Positions 24,601 through 38,564 of a DNA stretch of 64,000 bases are shown here, piece by piece. Position 1 is the first letter of the stretch. Each line of letters begins with the position of its first letter. The notes below the pieces were generated by a model. It saw only the letters and a list, made by a program, of their open reading frames with translations. It ran no database searches and was not told the origin of the DNA. Made by a program: the position numbers and the translations under genes. The stretch spans positions 1,364,001-1,428,000 of the forward strand of contig NC_081334.1 of the NCBI RefSeq assembly GCF_022539665.2, read 5' to 3'. This DNA is from Daphnia carinata. Lineage: Eukaryota > Arthropoda > Branchiopoda > Diplostraca > Daphniidae.

Positions 24601-27600
24601 CTGACAGAAAAACGGATCTATAAACAGACGTATAATAGGGTGCATCGATTTTTCTATGTTTTTTTTTTTTTTATATTTGCACTGACATGGCGACTAGAAT
24701 TTCCCTGGCAACAGAAACATACCAGGATGTATTGACGTTGTGTTTTGATTGAATATTCAGCCATTATTAAATCAGACCTTGTATGCAATGAACGTGTATC
24801 GGAATTTAACTTGATTAATTTTTTAAATTTAATTCCAATAGGTGACAAAATCGTGGCCGTGTTTATCACGCGCGCCAAAGGTGAAGAATTGGCAGCTTTG
24901 GTCGACAACGGCACGCGTGTCATGATGCAAGTGACGGTCGGCGCTCATTACACTTACCGTTTCACTAATATCAACAGGTAGGAGAACATTTCAAAGTATG
25001 TGCGTTACGCTATGAGGAAAAACTTTCTATGCAACATATGCTGGTGGGTGTAATCGAGCGAAAGTAAAAGTCGACGTGCCACGCTTCTGTTCTAGACATG
25101 TTTTAAATCGAAAAGCGCTTCAGGAAGTCGACTACTTTCAAAAGAATCTAGTGTAGTCGACTAGTGTTATTAGCCATCACGTCATCTATCATTCACTGTA
25201 GATACACGCGTTTCTCTTCTTGTCTGCAAACTTCTTTTATGATTGTACTTACATAGGGGCCGCTATCGATTGATACGCATCATATACTTTTCGTATATCA
25301 AAAGTAAGGGGGGTTTTTCTCATCCCACATGATTGGCCTGATTCCCGCACTCGTTGAGGGTCTCCCATATACGATGGGAGAAAATACGATAAGACAAAGT
25401 TGTTTGGTCGTTATTACGCTTGTCTTAACACGTTGGGCCTACTGTGAATCACATGTTAACTCTCTTCTGACATGCTTCGTTAACCGAGAAACGCGTGGAA
25501 CGAATTGACGTGGCAATCGCATCAACATTTCGTTTAAATAGCGCTGGACGTGCGATGTGCTTTTCAGGCTTTTGCGTGAGTCATTCGGGGAATTCGTTAA
25601 GTCACAGAATACTGTGTTTTGTGGCTTCCAAGTTCTGACTTTAACGGAAAGAAGTGCGAGATATTTGGAAATTTTTGTGAGCTCATGACGCATTGGCTGT
25701 GGGGTAAAACGTGAGCTGTTGAGAAATCACGTGTTCGGGACTGATGCCCGAGAGTGATAGTAAGTCAATTCTATTTGCATATGGTCGTAGTGGGTAGTAT
25801 AGGAAATGGCCTTTCATTCTACCAGAAGTTGTACGTCTATACGAAGCATTACGAGTAATTTGGGAAAGAGATCAACTACGTGCATAATTTAATTACCGAT
25901 GATGGGGTCACGCGTGCTTCTAGACGCCTGCGCTGTCTTACTGCCCTTCTGTTATTATGAAATCTTGTTTTGTTTTCTTTCCATCGCACATTTGATTTTT
26001 CCCTACCCGCATGTGACTTTAAGGGCTGGTTTAAAAGTCGCGGCCCAATTGCCCATCACCGGCACTCCATCAGAGTCTTCGAGCTTGACGACGTCAGTTT
26101 GGGGCTGGGTGAAGTATCGTTTTTCAAAAAAGGCAGCTAGCGACGTACTCTACATTCCTTGATATCGCAGTTTTTCGTCACATCTTTATGTGTACACTTC
26201 GAAAAAAAGGAAACAACAAGAGAGCGTAACTCGGGCCTTAATCTTTGCGAAAAACAAAAAAAAGCGAATCAGTTCAACATGGATCCTACTGTTGCAACAG
26301 AGGAGACGTTTCTTTACGGCCGCAGACCCGTCAATATTTTCACGTTCACGACGATGGCAATGCGGATGTCTGTTTACTGGTCTGCCTCTGTTGTCGATAA
26401 CAAATCCATCTGCGTACACATGTCTTAACATTGCCCCATTTTTATTTTTCAATTTTTCTGTTTGATTTCCTGTTGGCAACGTAGGACATCGGTAATGTTC
26501 GTTTCCATCTCTTTTATCGTTCTGATGATGATCTCCCTGGCCTGGCTCGTCTTTTACTACATCCAGCGTTTCCGCTATTTGCACGCAAAGGACCGCCTGT
26601 CGGTACGGGTTTTTTCCAGTTGTATAATTTCACGATGTGTAACACATTAAGAAAGTCCTCTTTTCATGTTTCATTTTATTTTGAAATTTTGTCTTAGCGC
26701 GAGTTGACGAGTGCTGCTCAGAAAGCCCTTTCCAAAATCCCCACCAGGGCCATCAAAAACACTGACAAGGTACTGTGTGTGTGTGAGCGCAATGGCTCGT
26801 GTTGTTCTTTATCGATCGTGTCCCGCTAGTAATCCCGAACCCCGATGTTATCGGCTCGTAAATGTATTCTTCAAGACGCCCATCTCGTGATGAGATTTTA
26901 ATACATTGTGTGTAGACTAGAGTTAACAAGTAAAGGGCATTTTCGCGATGAGAAATTTTTAAAACATGATCGTGAGATTCAATAACCTGCGCTTTCTCTT
27001 AATTGTATCTTTTTTTAAAGATTTTATTTTTGTTTTTGTTTTCAGGAAGTTTCCGAAGCTGAATGTTGTGCCGTTTGCATCGAGCCCTACAAAGCCAACG
27101 ATGTTGTTCGATTATTGCCTTGCAGGTATAGTGTGTAGAATTTTGACTGGAGTTTGAAAATGACCCGTTTTAATTTTTCCCCTTCGATATTTTTTTTATT
27201 TAAACAAAATTAGGCATGAATTTCATAAAGTGTGCGTCGACCCATGGTTATTAGAGCACCGGACCTGCCCCATGTGCAAAATGGATATCCTGAAACACTA
27301 CGGCTATGTGGTATAAATTTCAATAACCATAGTAATTTCATTTGCCTTACATCGGATGTATCGTGCAGCTATTAATACAACTTCTGTTTTATTATTTCAG
27401 TTTACTGGAAGTCAAGAAAGCGTCGTCAATATGGATTTAGACGCGCCCATCATCTCAGGGTTGCGACCAGGCCATCGCAGAGGAAACGCTTCGCCGGTGG
27501 TCGTTCCTGCTGGCCAACATTCCACTCATCAACGGTCACCTAGCGTGACCCCCGATATCCAGCTCACATCAGAACAGCCTTCAGCCAGAATTAGCCGAAC

Positions 27601-27976
27601 AGACACGGTAAATAATACTTTAACAAAAATCCAATTGTCTTAGTAATTTCTTTCTTGTTTTAAATAAAAAATAGTTGGAGCCGATTCGTCGCGAAGCGAG
27701 TGATTCACCGTCCACACGTCGTTACTGGTCATGGCCACGATCTTTCTCCAGTCGGAATAACCCTCCTATTTCAACAGACCCAGGTATTTTTTTCTTAATT
27801 CATTTCTTTTTGGGATAATACATGAATTTTCTTGCTTCGTTTAACAAGACGTCGTTGAAGATGCTGCTGTTTCAGTACCAACAGCTGTCGAAACTCAAGT
27901 GGAGATTGTCTGCGAATCTCCTGTTGCAGCATCGGCTACGCCCATCGGTACCGATAGCCGTTCGAACGTCGTCTAG
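21692..27976 (+). CDS. gol: goliath-family transmembrane RING E3 ubiquitin ligase
   Basis: Goliath/RNF130/RNF150-type proteins are endosomal membrane E3 ligases with a lumenal protease-associated (PA) domain. Exons: 21692-21982, 22138-22285, 24842-24977, 26485-26602, 26698-26769, 27046-27125, 27214-27310, 27401-27607, 27675-27783 and 27849-27976 (1386 nt, 461 aa). A signal peptide ([20 protein letters not shown]) opens the protein. The PA domain spans exons 1-3 with [13 protein letters not shown] and the [10 protein letters not shown] segment. A membrane span lies at about residues 193-218. The RING-H2 finger spans residues 263-307 (CCAVC, then [15 protein letters not shown], then CPMCK), with all eight zinc ligands in C3H2C3 order. 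The Ser/Pro-rich cytoplasmic tail is coded by the last three exons. Introns 2 (2.6 kb) and 3 (1.5 kb) are long for this window. The start is the ATG right before the signal peptide; the frame is open further upstream. Confidence 0.93.
22389..22410 (+). repeat. T22 homopolymer in goliath intron 2
   Basis: An uninterrupted run of 22 T within the long second intron of the goliath gene. It is low-complexity only; no element boundary is visible. Confidence 0.8.
24469..24483 (+). repeat. G15 homopolymer in goliath intron 2
   Basis: A run of about 15 G, rare in this AT-rich sequence, inside intron 2 and about 360 bp before exon 3. It could fold as a G-quadruplex on the coding strand and in the pre-mRNA, but length polymorphism or sequencing error is equally likely. 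Confidence 0.7.
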
Positions 27977-29367
27977 TATTATCCATCTTGTATTTTGGTT
28001 TTTCTCAAGTCGTTTATATAGTCTTGCGCTGTGTATATACCCTCACTCCGACGCGAACATGTCACCCATTGCATCAACAGTCATTTGTGCTGTGAAAAAT
28101 CGTAGTTCCGACCCAAATGTGAACGACAAGTAGGGAATCGAACTTGATATTTTGACTGTATTTCGAGCGTGATTTTTTTGTAAACTGACGGAGAAGGATG
28201 CATGCTTCGCGAATTGTGATATTCTCCATTGTTATCAAGTATGGAGGAGATTTTACGAAATGTCTGGCCGACTCGTTTGGTTGGAAGGCGTCGAAATCCG
28301 ATCTGTTCGAATCAGAATTTCCATCTGAGCCAATCGCCCATTCAAAGATTCGGGGAATGTGTAATCTTTTTCGGGTGTATTCGTTAATTGTTCGTTCTCT
28401 CTTATGTCTCTTTAATATCCATTTGGGTGAAGATAATATTACATTGGTCTGTACATAATTTCAAATTTTAATCAATACATATGGACAGTATTCCACCAAT
28501 ACTTGTATGGTTTCGTCTGCTTCTGCTTTGCTTTTTTTTAACAATGCTGAAATTTAACTCGAAGTTTTATTTCACTTACAGTTACGGCGTTTTGTGTTTA
28601 TAGAAGACCTTTCTCAGTTTGAACTCTTCAAAGTTAGCAAGATTTCATGCAAATTGAATGAAAATTTCCTTTCACATTCAAAAAATACAACATACCAGAT
28701 TCTAGTTTTTCATGATCAAATAAATCAAGAAGGTTTTCCTGGATGCACTGTGGGGAAAAAATCAGTTTCCTTAAACATCGTATGGATTTCTTTCAAGTTT
28801 GGCGCCGTAATAAAATACGATTGTTAAGAGTGGACTGCAAAGAGCGGTCACGCCCTTGTCTGTTGATACTGAAAAACTGATCTAATAATACATTTGTTAA
28901 ATAAAATTTCAATGAATAAGCAAAGCTGCATGACCGGTTACGGTAATGGCTAAAAGATAGGATACCTCTTTGAATTTCACCATATGTTTCCATTTGTGGT
29001 AAGGATATTTCTATGAAGAATGCTAATGCAAAAATATCAAGGGAATATACCTTCTGGGGAAGATAGCTTCTGTACTTAGACGTTGTACATGTCAAGATCT
29101 AATGCATTCAAACTTATCACTCGTCAAAGCAAAAAGGAACAATGAATACTCTTCATCAACATTTATTGAAACCTTTTCTTGCAATAGTTTGGTTTCAAGA
29201 ATGTTTCTCTATCTATTGTATCGATAGCGAATGAATCGATAATTAAGGAAAGAACCCCGAAAAAAGCATATTTTTTTAACGTTGTAATTTGTAATGCCAT
29301 TCGTACGTTTTATTACAAACTTAGCGAGTAGTTGAATTGTTTTTTATTCGTTCTGATCATTTTGGAC
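27977..29367. other. goliath 3' region and RYBP upstream region
   Basis: This 1.4 kb gap starts with the likely goliath 3' UTR and ends with the RYBP/YAF2 promoter. Open stretches at 27976-28133, 28198-28458 and 28594-28827 have no conserved motif. I see no further gene. Confidence 0.6.
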
Positions 29368-30284
29368 ATGGATGCAAAGAAAGGCAGTCCCAATGCGAGG
29401 TAAATAACCCTTTTCTTGTCGGTTCTTAAGTGAAAGACTCGATCCAACTGGACTTCTTTCTCCCAACCTTGACCAACAATGTACTTGTTTTTGTTTGTTA
29501 TCTACTGCAATTAGTATAAGTGAAATATTTATTCATACTAATGGGGGTTTCTGTACCTTCAAGAAGGGCGAAGCGGAGTAGCAAGCAAATAGAAGAAAAC
29601 TACTGGGACTGCAGTGTCTGTGAGTTACTAGAGCAAAAATGAAAACACAAGATGTTGACAAATGATATCTATCTCATTATTTCTTTAGGTACCTACAGAA
29701 ATAATGCTGAAGCATTCAAATGTTCAATGTGTGATGTTCGCAAAGGAACTTCAACCAGGTGACTTTTTCTGTTTCGTAGTTCCTTCGGAAAATTTACATT
29801 CTACATAACATTTTTAACTATATAGGAAACCAAGGCTCAATCCTCAATTGGTACCTCAAGTGTTCAATCCTTCCCTAGCTAACAAAAATAGAAAAGAGAA
29901 AGAATCTAAAGAGAGAGATAAATCTGAAAGAAAGTCAGATGGAAACACTACCAGGAACAGTAAAGCCAGGCCACGGTATAATTTGATTTCAACACTCATT
30001 ACTCTCAGAAAGCTTAGTATTAGTTCACATGGGCAATTGTTTGATTCATAATGATTAACTATCAACACAGGTTGAAAAATGTTGACAGAAGTACTGCCAT
30101 GCACAAGGAAGTAACAGTGAACAATGTGACTGTAGTCATTACTGAATTTCGGCCAAAAATTAGCAGCAAGTCAACATCCCCCAGCAATCTGGATTTGGAT
30201 GCTGGGCACACCACCAGTAGTTCTAGCAGCGCCAGCAATCACGGCAACGATCTTTCCCCCGCAGACCAGGGACATTCAGACTGA
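29368..30284 (+). CDS. RYBP: RING1 and YY1-binding protein (RYBP/YAF2 family)
   Basis: RYBP and YAF2 are exchangeable subunits of non-canonical Polycomb repressive complex 1; they bind RING1 and YY1, and the zinc finger binds ubiquitinated H2A. Exons: 29368-29399, 29564-29619, 29689-29758, 29826-29975 and 30071-30284 (522 nt, 173 aa). The RanBP2-type zinc finger reads [20 protein letters not shown] followed by [12 protein letters not shown], almost identical to vertebrates, and ends in the family's [10 protein letters not shown] Lys/Glu-rich linker follows. The C-terminal RING1/YY1-binding region [19 protein letters not shown] and NVTVVITEF is conserved, then a Ser-rich tail. I cannot separate RYBP from YAF2, because arthropods usually have one member of the family. 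The start is the first ATG of a short first exon. Very secure at family level. Confidence 0.93.
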
Positions 30285-31207
30285 CCTGTCGCCGTTCATG
30301 GTTAATTTTTAATTATTATTTTGCATCCTGAGGTTTTGAACTATATTCTGTTTGCGCGCCGAATTGAGCTCCCCCTCCCAATCTTTTCTCAACTGCCAAC
30401 AAGTATAGAATTTTAAATATCTGAAAGGATGCAGTTTGACCCCAACCAAATTTAGGTGAGAAGTAACTGGAGCAACTGAAGTCCAAACTGAAAACTCTAC
30501 AAATGAAAAGCCAAGAGGCAGTTGTTTATAACTATTCTGGATATATTTTTTTTTCTTTCTAAATACTGCATTCGTAATATTCCATTTACTGGAGACTATT
30601 TTTGAGTGTTGGGGATTGCTGTTCTGATCGGATCTCAGTACCAAAATTCGCTTCCCTTTTCGGTTTAACCTACCTCATCAGAACAGTGTGCTAAGAGGTG
30701 GGGGACGATTTGGAGAAAATTGATGATGTCTGTCGAATGGATGGTTTTCGTTTCGTGATAAATGTGCGCTCTCATCCGTCTTTATAATTTCACCCTCATC
30801 CACGACAAGTAAATACACAGCTGTATAATTCGATTCTTCAACTTCCACGGGTGACGCATTTATTATTGTTTTTCTTTAGTTTCCTTTTTGAGGTACTCGT
30901 AGTACTAAAACGGTAAAAAGAAAATGCTATCGACGATCATTTTTTACGGCGCGCGAATTGGAATGAGACGTCGATAGAACTGTTGACGGGCAAACAAAAG
31001 AAGTGGGATTATAAGAACGAGCAATTTTTCTTTTTTCTGGCTGCGTGATCACCACCAGAAGACAATTCAGCCAATTAAAGGGAGAGGACAACCAGCAAAT
31101 AAAAGCTGATGGGCGAGGAACAAAAGAAAGCAAAATAATCTAGATTCAACACATTTCTCGGCAACCGATTGACAATTTTACTCTTTTCTCTTCCACAGAA
31201 CCAGATT
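30285..31207. other. convergent 3' regions of RYBP and UBE2N
   Basis: About 920 bp between two converging genes. It should contain both 3' UTRs. Open stretches at 30309-30644 and 30927-31133 are on the minus strand without recognisable content. No gene is supported. Confidence 0.65.
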
Positions 31208-32098
31208 TCATATGTTTCCCATAGCATAAGTTCTGGTCCATTCTCGAGCATTACGAATAGCTTCTCCCTCGTTGACTTTCCACAACTCTGCAACATCGTT
31301 GGCCAGCGGATCATCAGGATTCGGTGCACTCAATAAAGCTTGAATTGACAACAACACTGTCCGAATTTGCAAAGCTGGGCTCCATTTGTCTGAAAAAACA
31401 AACAATCAAGCAATTCAAACATTTTCTTAGAGGAAAATAAATAACAGAATAACATATTTGCTATTTCGAAATATGTTATGGTTTAAAAGATAAACATGTT
31501 TTCTAATTTTGACATGAATGTGAATCAAAGAATGGAATGCCAGCAAACTAAAGAATTTGACACTCCATGCAGAAAACTGTGCTTTCTTTTAAACACATTA
31601 CCAATATTGTAACTTAAGCAACAAAAAAATTTTACCTTTCAAAATATCGAGGCAAATACGGCCTAATTTATCAATGTTGGGGTGATAAATCTTTGTCATG
31701 AAGCGCACTTTAGGTGCTGACATGGGATACTCTTCTGGCAAAAAAAGTTCTAATTTGAAAACACCCCCTTCAAATGGAGAGCCTTCTGGACCTACATATC
31801 AATTAATGGCTCACTGATGAATGAATCAAGATGACACCTCTGTACATTATGATATCAGACCTGCAACCACAACATGGAAATAGCGAGCATTTTGTTCATC
31901 TGGAACTGCACTGATGCCTGGCACAGGTTCAGCCATTAAACGTTGAGTTTCCTGCGAGTGAAATTTGTCAGTGTACATTAAGTTCCAGAAAATACTGCCG
32001 GTCCAATAATATGACCCAAAACACGTTGCCTCCATCTGATAGAAGCTTGAAATTTAAGATTATGTTACCTTGATTATCCGTCTAGGTAGGCCTGCCAT
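31208..32098 (-). CDS. UBE2N: ubiquitin-conjugating enzyme E2 N (Ubc13, bendless)
   Basis: Ubc13 pairs with a Uev/Mms2 partner to build Lys63-linked ubiquitin chains in DNA-damage tolerance and immune signalling. Exons: 32098-32069, 31951-31861, 31791-31636 and 31389-31208, totalling 459 nt and 152 aa, exactly the length of the human enzyme. The protein opens [20 protein letters not shown]. It contains the [20 protein letters not shown] core with HPN, the active-site cysteine in GRICLDILK (about residue 87) and the [20 protein letters not shown] helix region. All introns are GT-AG with matching phases. There is no sign of truncation or unusual residues. Identification is certain. Confidence 0.97.
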
Positions 32099-33223
32099 TT
32101 CGCATTAATGTTCAGCACGAAACAACTTGTATAAAATCAGAATGTCGTTTAGTAGACGGTAAATGTTAATGACAAATAATAGGAGGCGGAAAGTTTTCAC
32201 GCTTCACGCCGAATAACGAGACTGCCTTTACTCATTAGACGTTGTCAAATCAATTTAGGAGGCCTAACTCTCGCATCCGTCTGAATACCCCCAATTCATG
32301 ATTTAAATAACCTTTTTAAACACTGATTACGTACAACATCTCCAAATTTAGTAGTAAACAATTATATTTGAAAAAATTATGAATTTTTAGTTAACTTTAT
32401 AAAGATATGACATAAAGAGTTTTGTTTCAAGCAACCTACCTAGAAAACCGAAGCCACTGCCCCTCCTTAAATTCATTTTACAAATTGAAAATTCGGTACA
32501 ACTAAATCCACTATATATTACGCTTTAAGCGTTGTGTCTGCCATTGAAATAAAATCAAGTAACAGTAGGTTGCATAATAAATGTAAGTAACCACAGACAA
32601 CATGAACAGTTCACCGTCTTTATTCGGAACACCTAAAACATGTGGATAATCAATAACAACCGGTGTGGCGGACGAACGGATGACTATGTAAACTAATTGC
32701 ACTTTATAACAAAAAGAGATAAACAGGTCGAACCACCGACATATTGTACCATCAGAAAACAAATCAAAAACAAAAAAAAACTGTGTAAGGCAATGCTGGT
32801 CCAGTGCGGCTAAATTGCCCAGCAAAGGATTTTGACGGTCAAAAAAAAAAAAAAAAAGAAGTAAACGGTTAAGTGGCAGAAAATTTCACGCACTCCAGCA
32901 CCAGGATTTGCTCTTAATTGCAAAATCTGAGCAACCAAGTCTAGTGATGCAAAACACATTCACGCAGATTTGATCATACTTCACGGGGGGGATCAACAAT
33001 AACACGGAAATTCGTGCATACACGTATAAGTAAACTTGTTTGTTAAAAACGAGCACGGATTGAACATGGGAGAATTACCTGGTCAACTTTAATAAACTAC
33101 ACAAGGTTAAGTGATGTTGAATTGTGAGAAGTCAATCAATCAACAGTATTTCAATTTCAATTTTTCTACGGCAACCTAAAATGTTCGCTGGTCGCAATAT
33201 TTTAAGATACATAATGCTTTCCC
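32099..33223. other. UBE2N upstream region and MAPKAPK 3' region
   Basis: This 1.1 kb gap holds the UBE2N promoter or leader and the MAPKAP-kinase 3' UTR. A plausible untranslated first exon of UBE2N with a good donor lies near 32436-32480 on the minus strand. The open stretch 32511-32825 on the minus strand lacks a supporting acceptor and looks spurious. An A-run of 17 lies near 32841. Confidence 0.5.
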
Positions 33224-34960
<1,737 letters not shown>

Positions 34961-35621
34961 TTTTGAAAAGCGAACACAACGACATGGGTCGTTGCGAGAA
35001 TTAAAGAATGGTTTCCAATAAAACACAAAACTAACTACAACAATCTGATGTTACCAAATACAGTCAACAAACGTTACGATTAGCACCTGAAATCCCACCC
35101 TTTCCCCTTCTAGACCAGTTTCATCACACAGAATCCTTTGAAGCCTCTTCTTACTAGGTATATGTCAACAAATATTTTCTTTTGCCATTTCTTTATTGTT
35201 TTGATACCTAAAAGTTTAAGATGTATTTATTTCATGTCATGTTTTTTTTTAACATCTGATCTCAAGTAAACTAGTCAGTTAGTCAGTTAACTCAGTTTCG
35301 ACTTTCCAGTAAATCACATTTACTTTCCTTAATCTTTAAAGCCCGTAACCCAATTTGAATATAGCAGCTTATAGACTTGAAAAGTAAGTGTAATTCTATT
35401 CCTATCCTTTTAAAATAAGTTAATTAAAAAAAAATTAAAAATAGAACTATAAAAATTTTACAAGTTTTTTTTATTGAGATGTCGCAATGCTAGAAACGAT
35501 TTAAAATCTCGTCTGCTGTTAGTGTGCTTATCAGTTGCAATTTCTATATTTGTTTGGTGGCAGCGAGGGACTACGATTTATTTGTAATATAATTTTTCTT
35601 TGCCATGTTTTCATTGTGAAA
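34961..35621. promoter_or_regulatory. divergent promoter region of MAPKAPK and UXT
   Basis: A 661 bp head-to-head gap. The right half is very AT-rich with T- and A-runs. No obvious TATA position could be fixed. It should serve both flanking genes. Confidence 0.5.
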
Positions 35622-36206
35622 ATGGCTGACGATAAAAAAACATTACAGAAAATTCAACAATGCGAGAAGTTCGTAAATGAGGTCCTAAGAAGTAAGCTCA
35701 AGTATGAACAATCTATGCCTTCTAAAGCTAAGTTCAATCATTTGTACTAATTTCGGCTTTGGTTAGGAGCTGCTTAGCAGCCAGGGAAAATTACATGTCG
35801 GATATCCAGGAATATCTTCAACTACTGGAAACAATAAAAAATTTAGATGAACTGGATGTTAATCCACTCAAAACAAAAGTTGATTTGGGGGTTGGATTTT
35901 TCGTTCAAGCTGAAGTGTAAAAATGAAAAAAAGAAATTTTTAATGTATTTTGCATGCAATTTAAATATTTATAACTTTACTTTGTGTAGGCCTGATGTTT
36001 CCACAATACTTGTTTCAATTGGATTTGGATTCTTTTTGGAACTAACACATACAGAAGCATGCACCTTTATTACAAAGAAAGTGGAGCACATTGGTGGACG
36101 TGTTAAAGTTTTAGAAGAGGAAGCTTCATACATCAATGCAGATATAAAAATGATGTTAAACACACTTGGGCAACTACAAGGTGTTATACCTACAGGCAGC
36201 TTGTGA
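35622..36206 (+). CDS. UXT: prefoldin-like protein UXT
   Basis: UXT is an alpha-class prefoldin-like subunit of the URI1/R2TP-associated complex and a transcription cofactor. Exons: 35622-35701, 35767-35916 and 35990-36206, totalling 447 nt and 148 aa (human 157). The key match is VDLGVGFFVQAEVPDVSTIL followed by VSIGFGFFLELTHTEA, aligning with the [20 protein letters not shown] core of human UXT. The remainder is two long helices with coiled-coil heptads, as expected for prefoldins. Splice phases agree. A polyadenylation signal AATAAA lies 39 bp after the stop, and the next gene's ATG is only 55 bp after the stop. Identification is secure. Confidence 0.93.
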
Positions 36207-36244
36207 AGCAATTTTTTTTCGAGTGAAGCATTGCCTTTTTTGAC

Positions 36245-36250
36245 AATAAA
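36245..36250 (+). terminator. UXT polyadenylation signal AATAAA
   Basis: A canonical AATAAA sits 39 bp past the UXT stop and 12 bp before the ATG of the galactosyltransferase gene. If used, cleavage would fall inside the start of the next coding region. Confidence 0.6.
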
Positions 36251-36261
36251 GAGTGAACAAA

Positions 36262-37407
36262 ATGACTCTTAGCTCAAAAGTGCTTAAACCTATTACATGG
36301 ATTTATTATCCACGTCTGCAAAGGAAGAAATTCCAGTGTGTCACAGCCCTATTTTTCATCCTTACTGTTTCATTGTTCCTCAGCTTAAAGATAGATTTTT
36401 TATGCTCCTTTTCTTTCCTCTCGTTTTCCGCAATGTCCAGAAGTTTGGTTCCTCGAGAATCAAAAAACTTTGACAACATTTGTTTTCATCCCTATGAGAA
36501 GCGGCTCAGTGACGAACGGATTCATTTAAATGTGAACGATTCGGAGCTAACAGTCTTCACCGGTCAAGCAGAAAACATTACGATTGGAGGTACATGGAGT
36601 CCCACGGAATGCTGGTCCAAATACCGCGTCAACATAATAATTCCATACCGTCAACGTCAGGAGCAATTGCGCGTCTTCCTTCATTATTTCCATCGTTACT
36701 TGCCGTTGCAGCAAATCGCATACCGGATAATCGTCGTTGAACAAAGTGCGGAAAAGGAATTCAACCGGGGAAAGCTCTTCAATGTTGGTTTCGTTGAAAG
36801 TGAAAAACGTTTCCCATCGGATTGCTACATATTCCATGATGTAAATTGCTTTTTCAAAATTTATCACACAACTGGCGGTATTCATAATTTTTTGAATAGG
36901 TTGATCTCATCCCCCAGAGCCTGAACAACATGTATGCCTGCACAGAAATGCCGCGCCACTTGTCTTCAGCTGTTGATACCTTTAATTACCAATTACCTTA
37001 CTGCGGAATCCTTGGAGGGTAAAATATGGAATTGCCGAACTGCATTTATACGCGCTCCAATTTCCGTTGTATATTTTTCATATTTTTATTGCAGAGTTGT
37101 CGCCATGAGAAGTCAACATTTCAGAAAAGTCAATGGGTACTCGAACATGTTTTATGGATGGGGAGGAGAAGACGACGATCTCTATTTCCGTGCGTCTCAA
37201 GCTGGGCTGAATGTTATTCGATTTGAGCCGGACGTCGCCAAGTATAAAATGCTTCGCCATATTAAGGAGATTCCAAATCCAGCTCGTTTTCAAATTATGG
37301 AGATGGATCAGGAGATTTATTATGGTGAAGGATTAAACAACCTTAACTACACTTTGTTGTCGTATGAACTAAAACCATTGTATACGAGGATATTTGTACA
37401 CGTTTAG
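36262..37407 (+). CDS. beta-1,4-galactosyltransferase family (GT7) enzyme
   Basis: GT7 enzymes are type II Golgi membrane proteins that add Gal or GalNAc in beta-1,4 linkage to glycan acceptors. Exons: 36262-36840, 36900-37018 and 37095-37407 (1011 nt, 336 aa). A signal anchor lies at about residues 26-57 (VTALFFILTVSLFLSL). Family motifs follow in order: WSPTECW, IIPYRQRQEQL, IIVVEQ, FNRGKLFNVGF, FHDVDLIPQ (the metal-binding D-x-D), CGILGGVVAM, and YGWGGEDDDLYFR. The D-x-D is rebuilt across intron 1, which must end at the acceptor at 36899; a later CAG would delete it. GGVVAM replaces the usual GGVSAL. The donor and acceptor choice (Gal or GalNAc; invertebrate beta-4-GalNAcT-like) cannot be decided from sequence. 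It is in tight tandem with UXT, 55 bp away. Confidence 0.9.
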
Positions 37408-38564
37408 GAAAACTGAAGGAAAACAGTCCTTTCTTGCAATTTCACCATGAATGAAAATCAATGTGATATTTCATTTTTGTATTTTCTGGACTTGTTCTTT
37501 TTGCGATAAACATGATAATCATTGGTAGGAGCTGTTACCAACAACAAAGAACGTGAGACTCGCTGAAAAGTAAAGTAATAGTGTTGGCATCTCATTCGGC
37601 AGCAGCAATGTCGAGCTCCTAGATCGAAGCATCGTAAATTAAGGTTATTAATGTCCGAAAAATTTAATTTGGGAGATTAAAAAAACAACTGTAAACGACA
37701 TTTTACAGCTGTCGAGAGATGGCACACAATCAGCTCGAATCGTGCTTGGGGAGAAAAGAAAGCGAAATATTGAAGACATACAGAGAGCGGCGAGAGAATA
37801 GGATTTTAGATTGCTTTGTTATGCCCCGATTTGAGTTTTTATTGTATATCTACATGTTGACTCGAGAAAACTCCCTGAACCACCCGACAAATTTCGACTT
37901 CCAGCAGATCGAGCTTATCGACTCTGATGACCGAAATTACAACAGCTGTTAATTATGTTATCGCGTGTCTTTTTTTCTTCTTTTGTCTAAAGCATCAACA
38001 GTGTTCAAACTGCACAAGGGGAAGAAAAATCAAAATTCGACGAGCAAGCGAAACTCGTGTTGTTAGATCAACAAACCGAAATTGAAACAAGGTTGCACAA
38101 AATGACACGAGGGTATCAAGAAATCATAATCAATGAAGCAAAAACGACAACACGATTTGAATGAAGCGGTGATTTGTCTTTCAGTTTTCGAGTAGACCCT
38201 TTCCAAAAGCATGTGGCTGCTTCACGCTCCTATTGCTCGGTACTATCCACGGAATCGAAAACACAAACGCTCGTGAATTCAGGCTATGTACATGAAGAGA
38301 AAAAAAAAAATGTTACGAACAAGCGAGGACGAGACACAACAACGTACAAAACAGACACTTGATAATGCGAGAATTGTTGAAGCAGTTTAAGAATTAGACG
38401 GGGCGACTATTATTATTGTTTCTGCGACTCAAGTTCTAACAGATTCTTAGTTTTGTTCATCTGTTTCTTTCCATTTCTTTCCTTTCAAGTTAGCGAAACG
38501 CAAATGGCAATGTCATGGAAAAAAGGAAACACGCGTAGTAATGAAGATTGACTTGGCCAAACGA
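37408..38564. other. convergent 3' regions of the GT7 enzyme and p190 RhoGAP
   Basis: About 1.16 kb between converging genes, presumably both 3' UTRs. The plus-strand open stretch 37719-37952 starts with an ATG and encodes 77 residues, but I recognise nothing in it and it has no splice context. No gene is called. Confidence 0.55.

Noticed and set aside
32511-32825. 104-codon minus-strand open frame
   Set aside because: It has no acceptor, no homology, and is interrupted upstream by a homopolymer run.
33140-33175. Short alternative last exon for the MAPKAP kinase
   Set aside because: It keeps frame but lacks the conserved docking motif;the exon 33319-33224 carries NKRRKR and fits the family.
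36841-36917. Alternative acceptor at cccccag (36917) for galactosyltransferase intron 1
   Set aside because: It would remove the D-x-D metal site; the acceptor at 36899 restores DVDLIP.
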